Program-made: the position numbers and the translations under genes | From: Gracilimonas mengyeensis | GTDB taxonomy: Bacteria > Bacteroidota > Rhodothermia > Balneolales > Balneolaceae | Direction: 5' to 3' | NCBI RefSeq assembly: GCF_900182705.1 | Contig: NZ_FXTP01000017.1 | Span: forward strand, 46,061-110,060 | Length of the DNA: 64,000 bases | Notes under the pieces: generated by a model | The model's input: only the letters and a program-made list of their open reading frames with translations | Told to the model about the DNA's origin: nothing | Databases searched by the model: none | Part shown: positions 7,661 through 15,875 of the stretch, piece by piece | Numbering within the stretch: the first letter of the stretch is position 1 | Layout of the letters: every line of letters begins with the position of its first letter

Positions 7661-7910
7661 GGATCTTTTTAGTCTTGGACTTAAAAGTGTAAGCAAGCGG
7701 AAGACAGACATGGCACAATGACTGAAGTCTGCAAGTCTCCGACTTGCTTACCGTCTCGGAGCATGGCAGGATTATTCTTGCTTAGGCAACTACTTTAGTC
7801 CTTGGCACCATTTACCCACCCCTTTATCCCCGCCCAAGCGGGGGAATTCTTTGGTATGATTTAGGTTGTCTTAAACAAAAATCCATTGGTAGCCTATATT
7901 AACCTCGAAC
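7661..7910. repeat. Palindrome-rich ~250 bp repeat, unit 2
   Basis: It starts with a degenerate form of the same palindrome (7665-7688), then GCAAGTC-tcc-GACTTGC (7731-7747), then a block (GGCAGGATTATTCTTGCTTAGG and onward to CACCATTTACCCACCCC) nearly identical to unit 3, and a CCCCGC/GCGGGG hairpin. GTAAGCAAG near 7690 could also pair with CTTGCTTAC near 7744, giving alternative folds. Confidence 0.65.
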
Positions 7911-8160
7911 CGATCTTTTAAGTCTGAGACTTTAGAGTACCAGTAAAAAGATCGCAGATATGATTCGATGTTGAAAACTGCAAGTCTCCGACTTGCTTAC
8001 CGTCTCGATGTCTGGCAGGATTATTCTTGCTTAGGCAACTACTTTAGTCCTTGGCACCATTTACCCACCCCTCCCCGAATAACTCGGGGCCGCCCATGCG
8101 GGGAAATTCAACGATGAGATTTGTGGGTGAGTTCAACAAAATATCACTTCTATAAAGCAT
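7911..8160. repeat. Palindrome-rich ~250 bp repeat, unit 3
   Basis: It repeats the opening TCTTTTAAGTCTGAGACTT, the hairpin GCAAGTC-tcc-GACTTGC (7980-7996) and the block shared with unit 2, ending in a CCCCGA/TCGGGG hairpin. The three units occupy most of the 7286-8223 gap between the nuclease and egtB genes, and no protein gene is visible there. Confidence 0.65.
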
Positions 8161-8223
8161 TTGGATGGAATAGAGGTTTTTAGCTCCCTATTGGTTTGCT
8201 AATTAAAACTTAGGTCAGAAAAA

Positions 8224-9516
8224 TTATTTAGCCAGACGAATTCCATTAAACTGCCAGCGCTCGTTGGCATGGAAAAAATTACGATAGGTCTTTCGGAAGT
8301 GTGATTTCGAGGTAGCGCAAGAGCCTCCCCTCAGTACATACTGGTTACACATGAACTTGCCGTTATATTCTCCCAGGGCGCCGGGCAGCGGCTTGTATCC
8401 GGGATAGGGGGCATAAGAACTTTGTGTCCACTGCCATACGGTTCCAAACATCTGCTTAAGGCCTGCTTTGGCACTTTGGAGTGCCACAGGATGCAAATGA
8501 CCTGCATCTGCAAAAGGCCCTGATATTTCTACCGCCTCAGCCGCTACCTCCCACTCTTGCTCGGTCGGCAAGCGGTAGCCTTTCCAGCGGGCATAGGCGT
8601 CTGCTTCAAAGTAGCTTACATGGGTAACCGGTTCATTGGGATCTACTTTCTGTTTACCACTCAGGGTAAACTGATACCACTCACCGTCTTTCTTTTCCCA
8701 ATAAAGCGGGGCTTTCCAGCCATCATCTCTGACCGTGGAAAAACCTTCGTCCAGCCACCACTTGGGTTCTCCATAAGCGCCGGATTCTACAAATCGTATA
8801 AACTCGGCATTGGTTACCAGGCGATTAGCCAGTTCAAAATCATGGATGTAAGTTTTGTGCCGTGGAAATTCGTTATCGTAGCCAAAGTCGCTGCCGGCAT
8901 GGCCTACTTCATATACGCCTTCTTCAAAGGAAGTCCAGCTCAATTCCGGTACCGATTCTACCCTTGGCCGCTCCACTTCTTTGTAGGAAATATCCAGAGG
9001 GTTTTGAGCAAACATGTACTTCAGATCGGTCATCAGCAACTCCTGATGCTGCTGCTCATGGTGTATCCCAATTTCAATGATGGGCGCCCATTCCTCATAT
9101 TGCTGCTCACTGGCATTTTGAATCAGGTTGATGACATGCTCGTTGATACTTTCACGGTATTCAAACACTTGCTTCACGGTGGGACGAGAGATATTCCCAC
9201 GCCGGGCCCGGCAATGAGGCACACCGGTTTGCAGATAATAGGAATTAAATAGATAACTATATTGTGGATGGATGGGATCGTAATCCTCCAGTTCTTTCTC
9301 CAACAAAAAGGTCTCAAAAAACCAGGTAGTATGGGCCAGATGCCATTTGGCCGGACTTGCACTCTCCGTTACCTGTATAACATAATCTTCGATCTCAAGA
9401 GGATCTGTAATTTCTTCGGTAAAACTTCGTACGGTTTTGAAGTGCTTGGTTAATTCCTTTCTGGAAGGCAGATTGGATTTTTTATTGAGTGTTTCTTCGG
9501 CCGTTACCGTTTCCAT
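8224..9516 (-). CDS. egtB: EgtB-type sulfoxide synthase
   Basis: 430 residues, the normal EgtB length. The N-terminal DinB-like domain holds the iron-binding histidines in WHLAHTTWFFETFLL and HHEQQHQELLMTD. The C-terminal FGE-sulfatase domain holds VTHVSYFEADAYARWKGYRLPTEQEWEVAA and VLRGGSCATSKSHFRKTYRNFF. EgtB is a non-haem iron enzyme that couples a sulfur donor (cysteine or gamma-glutamylcysteine) to trimethylhistidine in ergothioneine synthesis. The partner methyltransferase egtD is not adjacent, so it must lie elsewhere or this protein serves a related thiol-histidine pathway. The ATG at 9516 gives a short N-terminal extension before the conserved region. Confidence 0.85.
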   Translation of the reverse strand: METVTAEETLNKKSNLPSRKELTKHFKTVRSFTEEITDPLEIEDYVIQVTESASPAKWHLAHTTWFFETFLLEKELEDYDPIHPQYSYLFNSYYLQTGVPHCRARRGNISRPTVKQVFEYRESINEHVINLIQNASEQQYEEWAPIIEIGIHHEQQHQELLMTDLKYMFAQNPLDISYKEVERPRVESVPELSWTSFEEGVYEVGHAGSDFGYDNEFPRHKTYIHDFELANRLVTNAEFIRFVESGAYGEPKWWLDEGFSTVRDDGWKAPLYWEKKDGEWYQFTLSGKQKVDPNEPVTHVSYFEADAYARWKGYRLPTEQEWEVAAEAVEISGPFADAGHLHPVALQSAKAGLKQMFGTVWQWTQSSYAPYPGYKPLPGALGEYNGKFMCNQYVLRGGSCATSKSHFRKTYRNFFHANERWQFNGIRLAK

Positions 9517-9645
9517 CTTGTTACCTCTTTTCTAATCTAAAATTGAATCCCTGTTAACCTCTTATTTAAATTCTTATCACAGCAAATTAGTTCGGATAAG
9601 AAAACATCTCTTTCAATCTACCATAAATAAGTTTTTGATGAGAAT

Positions 9646-9680
9646 AAAAAAAGCCCCACAATTACTTGCAGGGCTTTTTT
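9646..9680. terminator. Bidirectional intrinsic terminator
   Basis: AAAAAAGCCC (9647-9656) pairs with GGGCTTTTTT (9671-9680). Both strands present a T-run after the stem. It lies just after the leftward folE2 gene and before egtB, separating the two units. Confidence 0.8.
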
Positions 9681-9705
9681 ATGATTTCATTTGTTAGATG
9701 ATCGC

Positions 9706-10605
9706 TTATCGCAATCCGTTTGGCAATCCTTTGCAAATACGGCTTACCGCATCGTGGCTGTGTAGGCTTTCCATGTGTACACAGCGTACCACAAAATCAC
9801 GGATGCTGTTGTAGCTGTCCAGTTCATCGTAAAGCAGGCGGGCTGCATCTTCTACGAACTTCTGATAGGCGCCATTCATTTCTGCAAAAGCCTGCTCGTC
9901 TTCACGTTTTACCATTACTTGTGTTTCGGTCTTCAGGGCATTGCGACAGATTTGTACCAAATCTTCCACAAAAAATTCATCCTTTAGTGCCACTGTCACA
10001 TTAGCTACACTGCGCTGGCTGTGTGGAATAGCCGCTACCTCACGGGTTTCGCGGGCATGTTCGGAAAGTTCATAACTGCACGGACAGGCACTGCTGTATT
10101 CAAAATCCAGATGCATATACTTCTGGAACTGATTGTAATTATCCAGGCGTCCCTCCAGCTGCACTTTATAATATTGATATCCTTTCATTCCTGAGCGAAG
10201 GCTATCCATCAACATGGGATAGTTAAAACTGATGCGCAGGAAAGATTCCTGACTGTCCAAATCCTCTTTGTAAGCCTTCAGGATATCTTCCAATCGGTCC
10301 AGATGAAATACCTTGTCCTGGAACTTGTAGAAAGTCCGCATAATGCGGCTCATGTTGATGCCCTTCTTGTCCATTTCCAGGCTCACATAGCCATCTACTG
10401 AAGCTTCAAGGGTGATGGGTTCGCCTTCACGGCGACGGAATTTCAGCGGTAATTTAAAGTTGGAAATCCCCACTTGTTGGATGGGTACATTGGCGCCTTC
10501 AATCAGTGAGGCAGGACCATTTTGTAAGTCGGGCAGAGATTCTTTGTATTCTTCTGTTACGGTGAACGTAGGGTCATAAAACCGTTGTATTTCATTTGAA
10601 ATCAT
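9706..10605 (-). CDS. folE2: GTP cyclohydrolase FolE2 (type IB)
   Basis: 299 residues, typical of GCYH-IB. The active-site segment EYSSACPCSYELSEHA (~residue 168) contains the conserved cysteine, and HSQRSVANVTV and VVRCVHMESLHSHDAV are the other family hallmarks. The enzyme converts GTP to 7,8-dihydroneopterin triphosphate, the first step of folate, tetrahydropterin and queuosine synthesis, and unlike FolE it does not need zinc. The PTPS-family gene 38 bases upstream uses its product, so the two form a pterin operon transcribed leftward. Confidence 0.93.
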   Translation of the reverse strand: MISNEIQRFYDPTFTVTEEYKESLPDLQNGPASLIEGANVPIQQVGISNFKLPLKFRRREGEPITLEASVDGYVSLEMDKKGINMSRIMRTFYKFQDKVFHLDRLEDILKAYKEDLDSQESFLRISFNYPMLMDSLRSGMKGYQYYKVQLEGRLDNYNQFQKYMHLDFEYSSACPCSYELSEHARETREVAAIPHSQRSVANVTVALKDEFFVEDLVQICRNALKTETQVMVKREDEQAFAEMNGAYQKFVEDAARLLYDELDSYNSIRDFVVRCVHMESLHSHDAVSRICKGLPNGLR

Positions 10606-10643
10606 AGTTCTTTCTTATAGCTAATTGGATAATGAATAGTCTT

Positions 10644-11075
10644 TTAAACTCCCCGATAAGGACAATATTCAGCGATGTTTCGTTCAGTCTCAAACAATTT
10701 CACTTTGTAGAGCTTTCCACCGTTTTTGCAAGCTTCTTCCACATCGGGACGAAGCTGCTGGAAAAATGCGCGAACCAAATTTTCAGTGGTTGGAAGAATG
10801 CCTTTCAAAAAAGGGACATCAAGATTCAGGTTCCGGTGATCGCAGGGATCCAAAACCTTTTCTTTGATGATGGCCTTTAAATCTCCCAGGTCAATCACAT
10901 AGCCTGTTTCCGGATCAGGTTCACCGGCTACGGTAACTTCGATGACATAGTTATGCCCATGCCAGTTGGGGTAATTACATTTTCCAAAGGTTTCCTGGTT
11001 CCACTCGTCGCTTTTATCGGGGTTGTGTAAGCGATGGGCAGCATTAAAGTGAGATTTACGTGTTACAAAAATCAA
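10644..11075 (-). CDS. 6-pyruvoyltetrahydropterin synthase/QueD family
   Basis: 143 residues with the PTPS fold. Zinc-binding histidines are in SHFNAAHRL and WHGHNY. The motif GKCNYPNWHGHNY has the cysteine spaced as in 6-pyruvoyltetrahydropterin synthase (PTPS-II, CNNPNGHGHNY) rather than the shorter spacing usual in QueD. DHRNLN and TTENLVRAFF complete the catalytic set. It acts on the FolE2 product encoded next door. The motif favours tetrahydropterin synthesis, but a queuosine role cannot be excluded without biochemical evidence. No in-frame ATG lies near the family start; TTG at 11075 gives the expected N-terminus (IFVTRKSHFNAAH). Confidence 0.8.
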   Translation of the reverse strand: MIFVTRKSHFNAAHRLHNPDKSDEWNQETFGKCNYPNWHGHNYVIEVTVAGEPDPETGYVIDLGDLKAIIKEKVLDPCDHRNLNLDVPFLKGILPTTENLVRAFFQQLRPDVEEACKNGGKLYKVKLFETERNIAEYCPYRGV

Positions 11076-11291
11076 TGTTAGACCGGTATAATTTTTTATT
11101 AGTTCAGCATATCAACATACAGAACGTACAAACAGTTCTTGAAGTTTAAAATTATTTGGCTTTGATGTCATCATTATTCCCTATTGAGCCAATAGCAGTA
11201 AACCTCTGTTATCTGAAACATTAATATTTACAAACGCGTATTTACCGGGCTGTTATATTCTACCTGAAATTCTGAACCTCAATGCCCCTTT

Positions 11292-14147
11292 ATGAAACCT
11301 CGCTTCACGCTCCCCCTCTATTCCCTTGCGCTGTTACTACTCACAGGACTTACTGTCTCTTGCTCCTCTTCAGAATCTGAGTCCAGTTCACTTCAAGTTG
11401 ATTACGAAAAATTCACCCTCGATAATGGCCTGGAAGTCATCTTCCATAAAGATGATTCCGACCCAGTTACCGCCGTAGCCCTCACCTTCCATGTAGGTTC
11501 TGCACGTGAAAAGGAAGGCCGAACCGGTTTTGCCCATCTTTTTGAGCACCTGCTGTTCCTTGAATCCGAAAACCTGGGTCAAGGCGGGCTCGATAAAATG
11601 AGCAGCCGCATCGGTGGCTCAGGCGCCAACGGCTCCACCAGTCGCGACCGCACCAACTACTTCCAAACTGTTCCCAATGATGCCCTTGAGAAAATGATTT
11701 GGGCTGAAGCCGATAAAATGGGCTTCTTCATTAATACCGTGACCGAAGCCGTACTGGCCAAAGAAAAACAAGTAGTAAAAAACGAAAAACGTCAGGGCGT
11801 GGATAATCAGCCTTACGGACATGCCAATTATGTAGTTGGAAAGAACCTCTATCCCGATGGCCACCCCTACAGCTGGCAGGTGATTGGCTCACTGGAAGAT
11901 TTACAGAATGCCACCCTTGCCGATGTTAAAGAGTTCTACAACCGCTGGTACGTACCCAATAACGCCACCCTGGTAATTGCCGGTGATTTTGACAGTGAAC
12001 AAGCTAAGGAATGGGTGCATAAGTATTTCGATGAAATTCCCCGCGGTGAAGAAATTGAGCCGCTTCCCGATATGCCTGCCTCGCTCGATCAAACCAAGAA
12101 GAAATATTACGAAGATAACTTTGCCCGCCTGCCTGAGCTTCGCATGGTATGGCCCGGTACTCATCTGTATCACGATGATGCTTATGCCCTTGAAATCATG
12201 ACAGAATTATTGGCTGAAGGCAAGAAAGCGCCACTCTACCAGGTACTGGTTGAAGAAGAAGAGCTGACTTCCAATGCGTATATGTACAGCAGCAACTCCG
12301 AACTGGCCGGTGAAGTGTCGCTGATTGTACGCGCTTATCCTGGAACCGATCTGGACTCTGTGGCTATGGGTGTGGACGAAGCCTTCCGCCGTTTTGAGGA
12401 AGATGGTTTTACTCAGGCTGATCTTGACCGAATCAAAGCTGGAATCGAAACCGATTTCTACAATGGCTTATCCAGTGTACTGGGTAAAGCATTTCAGCTG
12501 GCCCAATACAATATATTTGCGGGTGATCCCGGATATATCAACCGCGACATCGAAAAGACATTGGCGGTTACCAAAGAAGATGTGATGCGTGTTTATGAGC
12601 AATACATCAAAGGTAAAGACTATGTAGCCACCAGCTTTGTGCCTCAAGGAGAAGCAGAACTGATGGTGGAAGGCTCTGAACCGGCCGAAGTGGTTGAAGA
12701 AGAAATTGTTCAAAATGGAGAAGGCGAAGAGTTTACTTTGCCCGAAGAAACTGCATATGAGAAAACCCCATCTTCTTTTGATCGCTCTGTAGAGCCTCCT
12801 TATGGCGAGAGTCCCGAGCTGAAAACCCCTGATATATGGACCACTAAACTGGCTAATGGCCTGGAAGTGTACGGCATCAAAAACACGGAACTCCCGCTGG
12901 TAGAGTTTGAGATTGTACTGCAGGGCGGATTGATGCTGGAAGAACCTGGAAAAACAGGCATATCAAACCTGGTAGCTGAGTTAATGACTCGAGGAACCGC
13001 CAATAAAACCCCGGAAGAACTGGAAGAAGCCATTGCCATGCTGGGTGCTGAGATCAATATCTATGCCGACCGGCAGTATATCACCGTAAGTGGAAACTCG
13101 CTGGCCCGTAACTACGAAGCCACCCTGGCGCTGGTAGAAGAAATGTTGCTTGAACCCCGCTGGGATGAACGTGAATTTGAGTTAGCCCGTCAAAATGTTC
13201 TTAGCCAAATTGCCCAACAGAGCGCCAGCCCGAATAGCATTGCCACCAATACTTACTACAAGTTGCTTTACGGGGATGATCACATTTTATCCTACAATCC
13301 TATCGGGACCACCAACAACATTGAAGCCGTAACCCTGCAGGATTTGAAAGATTATTACGATATGGCATTTTCTCCTACCATCGCAGACATGCATGTGGTT
13401 GGAGCCGTAGATCAAAGCCAGGTAGAATCTTCGCTGGCCAGCCTGGAGCAAAACTGGGCTCAGAAACCCGTTGATCTTCCCATCATTGACACGCCGGAAC
13501 CTCCATCAGAATCTACCGTGTACTTTTATGATGTGCCCGGGGCCAAGCAATCGGTATTGCGCTTTGGATACCTCGCAATGCCTGAAACCCATCCCGATTT
13601 CTATCCGGCTACCATCATGAACTACAAACTGGGCGGTGGCGGCTTTGCTTCTCGTCTAACCCAGGAACTACGTGAAGGCAAGGGATACACCTATGGCATC
13701 TACTCCAACTTCTCAGGCACCGACATAGCCGGTCCGTTTACCATAGCCAGTGGCGTTCGTACCAACGTAACCTACGAATCCGCTGCCCTTGTGAAAGAAA
13801 TTCTCGAAGAATATCCCGATACCTTTTCTGATGAAGATCTCGAAAATACCAAGAGCTACCTTCTGAAGAGCAACGCACGCCGGTTTGAAACTTTGGGTGC
13901 CAAGCTCAACCTCTTGTCTGATATCAGCGCGTATGGCTGGGATGTAGATTACATCAAAGAGCGGGAAGAGCAGGTGCGGAATATCACCAAAGAAGAAATT
14001 TCAGAACTCGCCCGGAAATATGCCAATCCTGATAAAATGATCTGGCTGGTAACCGGTGATGCCGAAACGCAACTCGATCGATTGAATGAACTTGGTTTTG
14101 GTGAGCCCGTTTTGGTAAATGATTATTTCAGTGACGGTGATAATTAA
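11292..14147 (+). CDS. M16 family zinc metallopeptidase, lipoprotein
   Basis: 951 residues made of two M16 halves. A lipoprotein signal ends at LTVSC (Cys24). The N-terminal half has the inverted zinc motif HLFEH (residues 82-86) and the third ligand Glu165 in VVKNEKRQ, so it is predicted to be active. The second half (from ~530, LANGLEVYGIKNTELPLVEFEI) lacks HxxEH and should be the inactive partner that closes the proteolytic chamber. Such fused M16 pairs in the periplasm or inner face of the outer membrane degrade peptides. It stands alone, convergent with the M23 gene. Confidence 0.9.
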   Translation: MKPRFTLPLYSLALLLLTGLTVSCSSSESESSSLQVDYEKFTLDNGLEVIFHKDDSDPVTAVALTFHVGSAREKEGRTGFAHLFEHLLFLESENLGQGGLDKMSSRIGGSGANGSTSRDRTNYFQTVPNDALEKMIWAEADKMGFFINTVTEAVLAKEKQVVKNEKRQGVDNQPYGHANYVVGKNLYPDGHPYSWQVIGSLEDLQNATLADVKEFYNRWYVPNNATLVIAGDFDSEQAKEWVHKYFDEIPRGEEIEPLPDMPASLDQTKKKYYEDNFARLPELRMVWPGTHLYHDDAYALEIMTELLAEGKKAPLYQVLVEEEELTSNAYMYSSNSELAGEVSLIVRAYPGTDLDSVAMGVDEAFRRFEEDGFTQADLDRIKAGIETDFYNGLSSVLGKAFQLAQYNIFAGDPGYINRDIEKTLAVTKEDVMRVYEQYIKGKDYVATSFVPQGEAELMVEGSEPAEVVEEEIVQNGEGEEFTLPEETAYEKTPSSFDRSVEPPYGESPELKTPDIWTTKLANGLEVYGIKNTELPLVEFEIVLQGGLMLEEPGKTGISNLVAELMTRGTANKTPEELEEAIAMLGAEINIYADRQYITVSGNSLARNYEATLALVEEMLLEPRWDEREFELARQNVLSQIAQQSASPNSIATNTYYKLLYGDDHILSYNPIGTTNNIEAVTLQDLKDYYDMAFSPTIADMHVVGAVDQSQVESSLASLEQNWAQKPVDLPIIDTPEPPSESTVYFYDVPGAKQSVLRFGYLAMPETHPDFYPATIMNYKLGGGGFASRLTQELREGKGYTYGIYSNFSGTDIAGPFTIASGVRTNVTYESAALVKEILEEYPDTFSDEDLENTKSYLLKSNARRFETLGAKLNLLSDISAYGWDVDYIKEREEQVRNITKEEISELARKYANPDKMIWLVTGDAETQLDRLNELGFGEPVLVNDYFSDGDN

Positions 14148-14194
14148 TTTTAGTCATTCATTTACGTGGGTTCGATTTCCCCTGGGCGTCTTTG

Positions 14195-14278
14195 GCCCAT
14201 TCCATCATTCCGTTTCTCTTAGGCAACGCCTTGATCGTCTCAGACGTGAAACGGGGTGATGGATACGTTCGATTGGGC
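14195..14278. terminator. Structured hairpin between convergent genes
   Basis: CCATCATTCCGTTTC (14202-14216) pairs with GAAACGGGGTGATGG (14248-14262) using two G-U pairs. An inner hairpin, CGTCT-c-AGACG, spans 14236-14246, and GCCCA/TGGGC closes the base. It lies between the ends of the M16 (rightward) and M23 (leftward) genes and lacks a clear T-run, so terminator function is uncertain. Confidence 0.4.
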
Positions 14279-14334
14279 ATTGGTGCCTACATTTAACATG
14301 TTAAATGAGCTATTCAAACCCAAGGCAGACTAAA

Positions 14335-15216
14335 TTAATACGCGGTATAGAGCGCCCCCTCTTCCAGTTTCATCACTCCGTCTATAGTATGAAAGCGGAC
14401 CGGAAGTGAAACAAAACCGCCTCCCTGTTTTGTTTTTTTGACGGTAAAATGTAGATGAGGTCCTGTGGTAAAACCGGTATTTCCGGAATAACCGATAAGC
14501 TGTCCTCTTCTGATCTCCTGCCCTGTTTCTACCAGTACGCCATCTTTCTTAAGATGAATGTAATCGGCAAAAGTGCCATCACTGTGCATAATGGTGAGAT
14601 AATTGGCCTTGTCCATATATTTATCTAAAGGTCCTCCAAGATTGTTGGACTCTTCAAATTCCACCACCAATCCATCCCGCGCAGCATATACTTCTCCTCC
14701 TTCAGGCATGTCAAAATCAAGGGAGTAACTCAGATTGTCCTTGTGGGTAAAAGTGCTGTTGTAGCCTTGATTCACCCTGTAAGCCAGCCCTTTTTTGAAT
14801 GGCAACCGGTAGGCATAAAAACTATCATGCTTTGCATGAATATCTCCCATGAAATACCGGTACCTGGAGCCATACTTCCAGCTTTCACTTTTATTTTGAT
14901 AGCTGAGCGTAGCTATTTTTTGTTGGTCATTCGCATCAATTACCCCATTAAAAGGAAATTGATCCTGCGATGTCAAATTCTCCAGCTCAAACTGTACTTC
15001 GATAGTGATGGGGTAAATATGCCGATTTCGAACATATACATAAATTTCATCTTCGCCTTCAACCTTAAAAACCGAAACAGGTTCATTGCCCTGGAACAAC
15101 ATCAAAGGCATAAGCATAAAAGCTACCAAACTAAGCTTCTGCAGATACCATACCCCTATATATTTTTTGCAGAAGGCAGCTAACAGATAGCTATATTTAT
15201 ATATGGATTTTGGCAT
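14335..15216 (-). CDS. M23 (LytM) family peptidase
   Basis: 293 residues. An N-terminal hydrophobic segment (LSLVAFMLMPLMLFQG, ~30-45) suggests export. The C-terminal LytM domain has YSLDFDMPEGGEVYAARDGLVV (~170), the strand ADYIHLKKDGVLVETGQEI and the final HLHF zinc motif; the first histidine is displaced to THKDN upstream of YSLDFD, a variant common in this subgroup. The family cleaves peptidoglycan crosslinks or other peptides. Its 5' end overlaps the divergent sigma factor gene by 14 bases, so one of the two starts is probably further inside. Confidence 0.8.
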   Translation of the reverse strand: MPKSIYKYSYLLAAFCKKYIGVWYLQKLSLVAFMLMPLMLFQGNEPVSVFKVEGEDEIYVYVRNRHIYPITIEVQFELENLTSQDQFPFNGVIDANDQQKIATLSYQNKSESWKYGSRYRYFMGDIHAKHDSFYAYRLPFKKGLAYRVNQGYNSTFTHKDNLSYSLDFDMPEGGEVYAARDGLVVEFEESNNLGGPLDKYMDKANYLTIMHSDGTFADYIHLKKDGVLVETGQEIRRGQLIGYSGNTGFTTGPHLHFTVKKTKQGGGFVSLPVRFHTIDGVMKLEEGALYTAY

Positions 15217-15802
15217 TGCTCACTTACTAATATTTTTGGCAACCTCACTTAATGAAAAGTATGTAGAGGCCGAGTTATATACAAAAATCAAAAATGGGGA
15301 TCACAAAGCCTTTAAAACTTTTTTTGAAGCTCATCATCAGCGCCTGTTTCGTTATTTGGTAAGCCGGGGTGTTTCCAGTGAAAGTGCCGAAGACCTGATT
15401 CAGCAAGCTTATGTTTACATTTGGGAAAACCGGTCCAAAATTGATCCTGATAAATCCCTGCGATCCTATTTATTCCGCATTGCCTACACACGCATGCTAA
15501 ATCATTTTCGGGATGAAGAGAAGTATAAAGATGACAGCGAGGTCTCAGAGCTGGAATCATCCCAGTTTAGCACCGATGAGAAACTGAACCGCCGGGAACT
15601 TCATCAAGCCATAGAAAAAGCTATTGAGGCCATGCCTGAAAAACGTCAACATGTATTCAGGCTGTGTTTCCTGGAAGAGTTTACCTACAAAGAAGCAGCC
15701 AACACTATGGAGGTTTCCGTAAAGACCATAGAAAACCACATGAGGCTGGCCTTGAAAGATCTCAGGAATGCACTGGCCTGGGAAGCCGAAAATTTTTTAT
15801 AA
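15203..15802 (+). CDS. ECF-type RNA polymerase sigma-70 factor
   Basis: About 199 residues with sigma region 2 (FFEAHHQRLFRYL, SAEDLIQQAYVYIWENRSKI, SYLFRIAYTRMLNHFRDE) and region 4 (IEAMPEKRQHVFRLCFLEEFTYKEAANTMEVSVKTIENHM). It is a FecI-like ECF sigma and heads an operon with a FecR anti-sigma and an STN-domain TonB receptor, a cell-surface signalling arrangement. The ATG at 15203 overlaps the divergent M23 gene; a TTG at 15236 would give an N-terminus closer to the family norm, so the start is uncertain. Confidence 0.9.
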   Translation: MDFGIAHLLIFLATSLNEKYVEAELYTKIKNGDHKAFKTFFEAHHQRLFRYLVSRGVSSESAEDLIQQAYVYIWENRSKIDPDKSLRSYLFRIAYTRMLNHFRDEEKYKDDSEVSELESSQFSTDEKLNRRELHQAIEKAIEAMPEKRQHVFRLCFLEEFTYKEAANTMEVSVKTIENHMRLALKDLRNALAWEAENFL

Positions 15803-15875
15803 TCGCTTTAGGGGTATCTCTGTTTTGATGTGTACTAACAGTAAATACACCATGAATTATTTAACCGATACTCCC

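Noticed and set aside
7417..7996. Possible CRISPR array from repeated palindromes
   Set aside because: There are only three units of ~250 bp with related, not unique, intervening sequence and no cas genes.
15768..15875. Upstream start for the DUF5666 lipoprotein overlapping the sigma factor gene
   Set aside because: The lipoprotein signal peptide begins at ATG 15876; the extra 36 residues would bury it.
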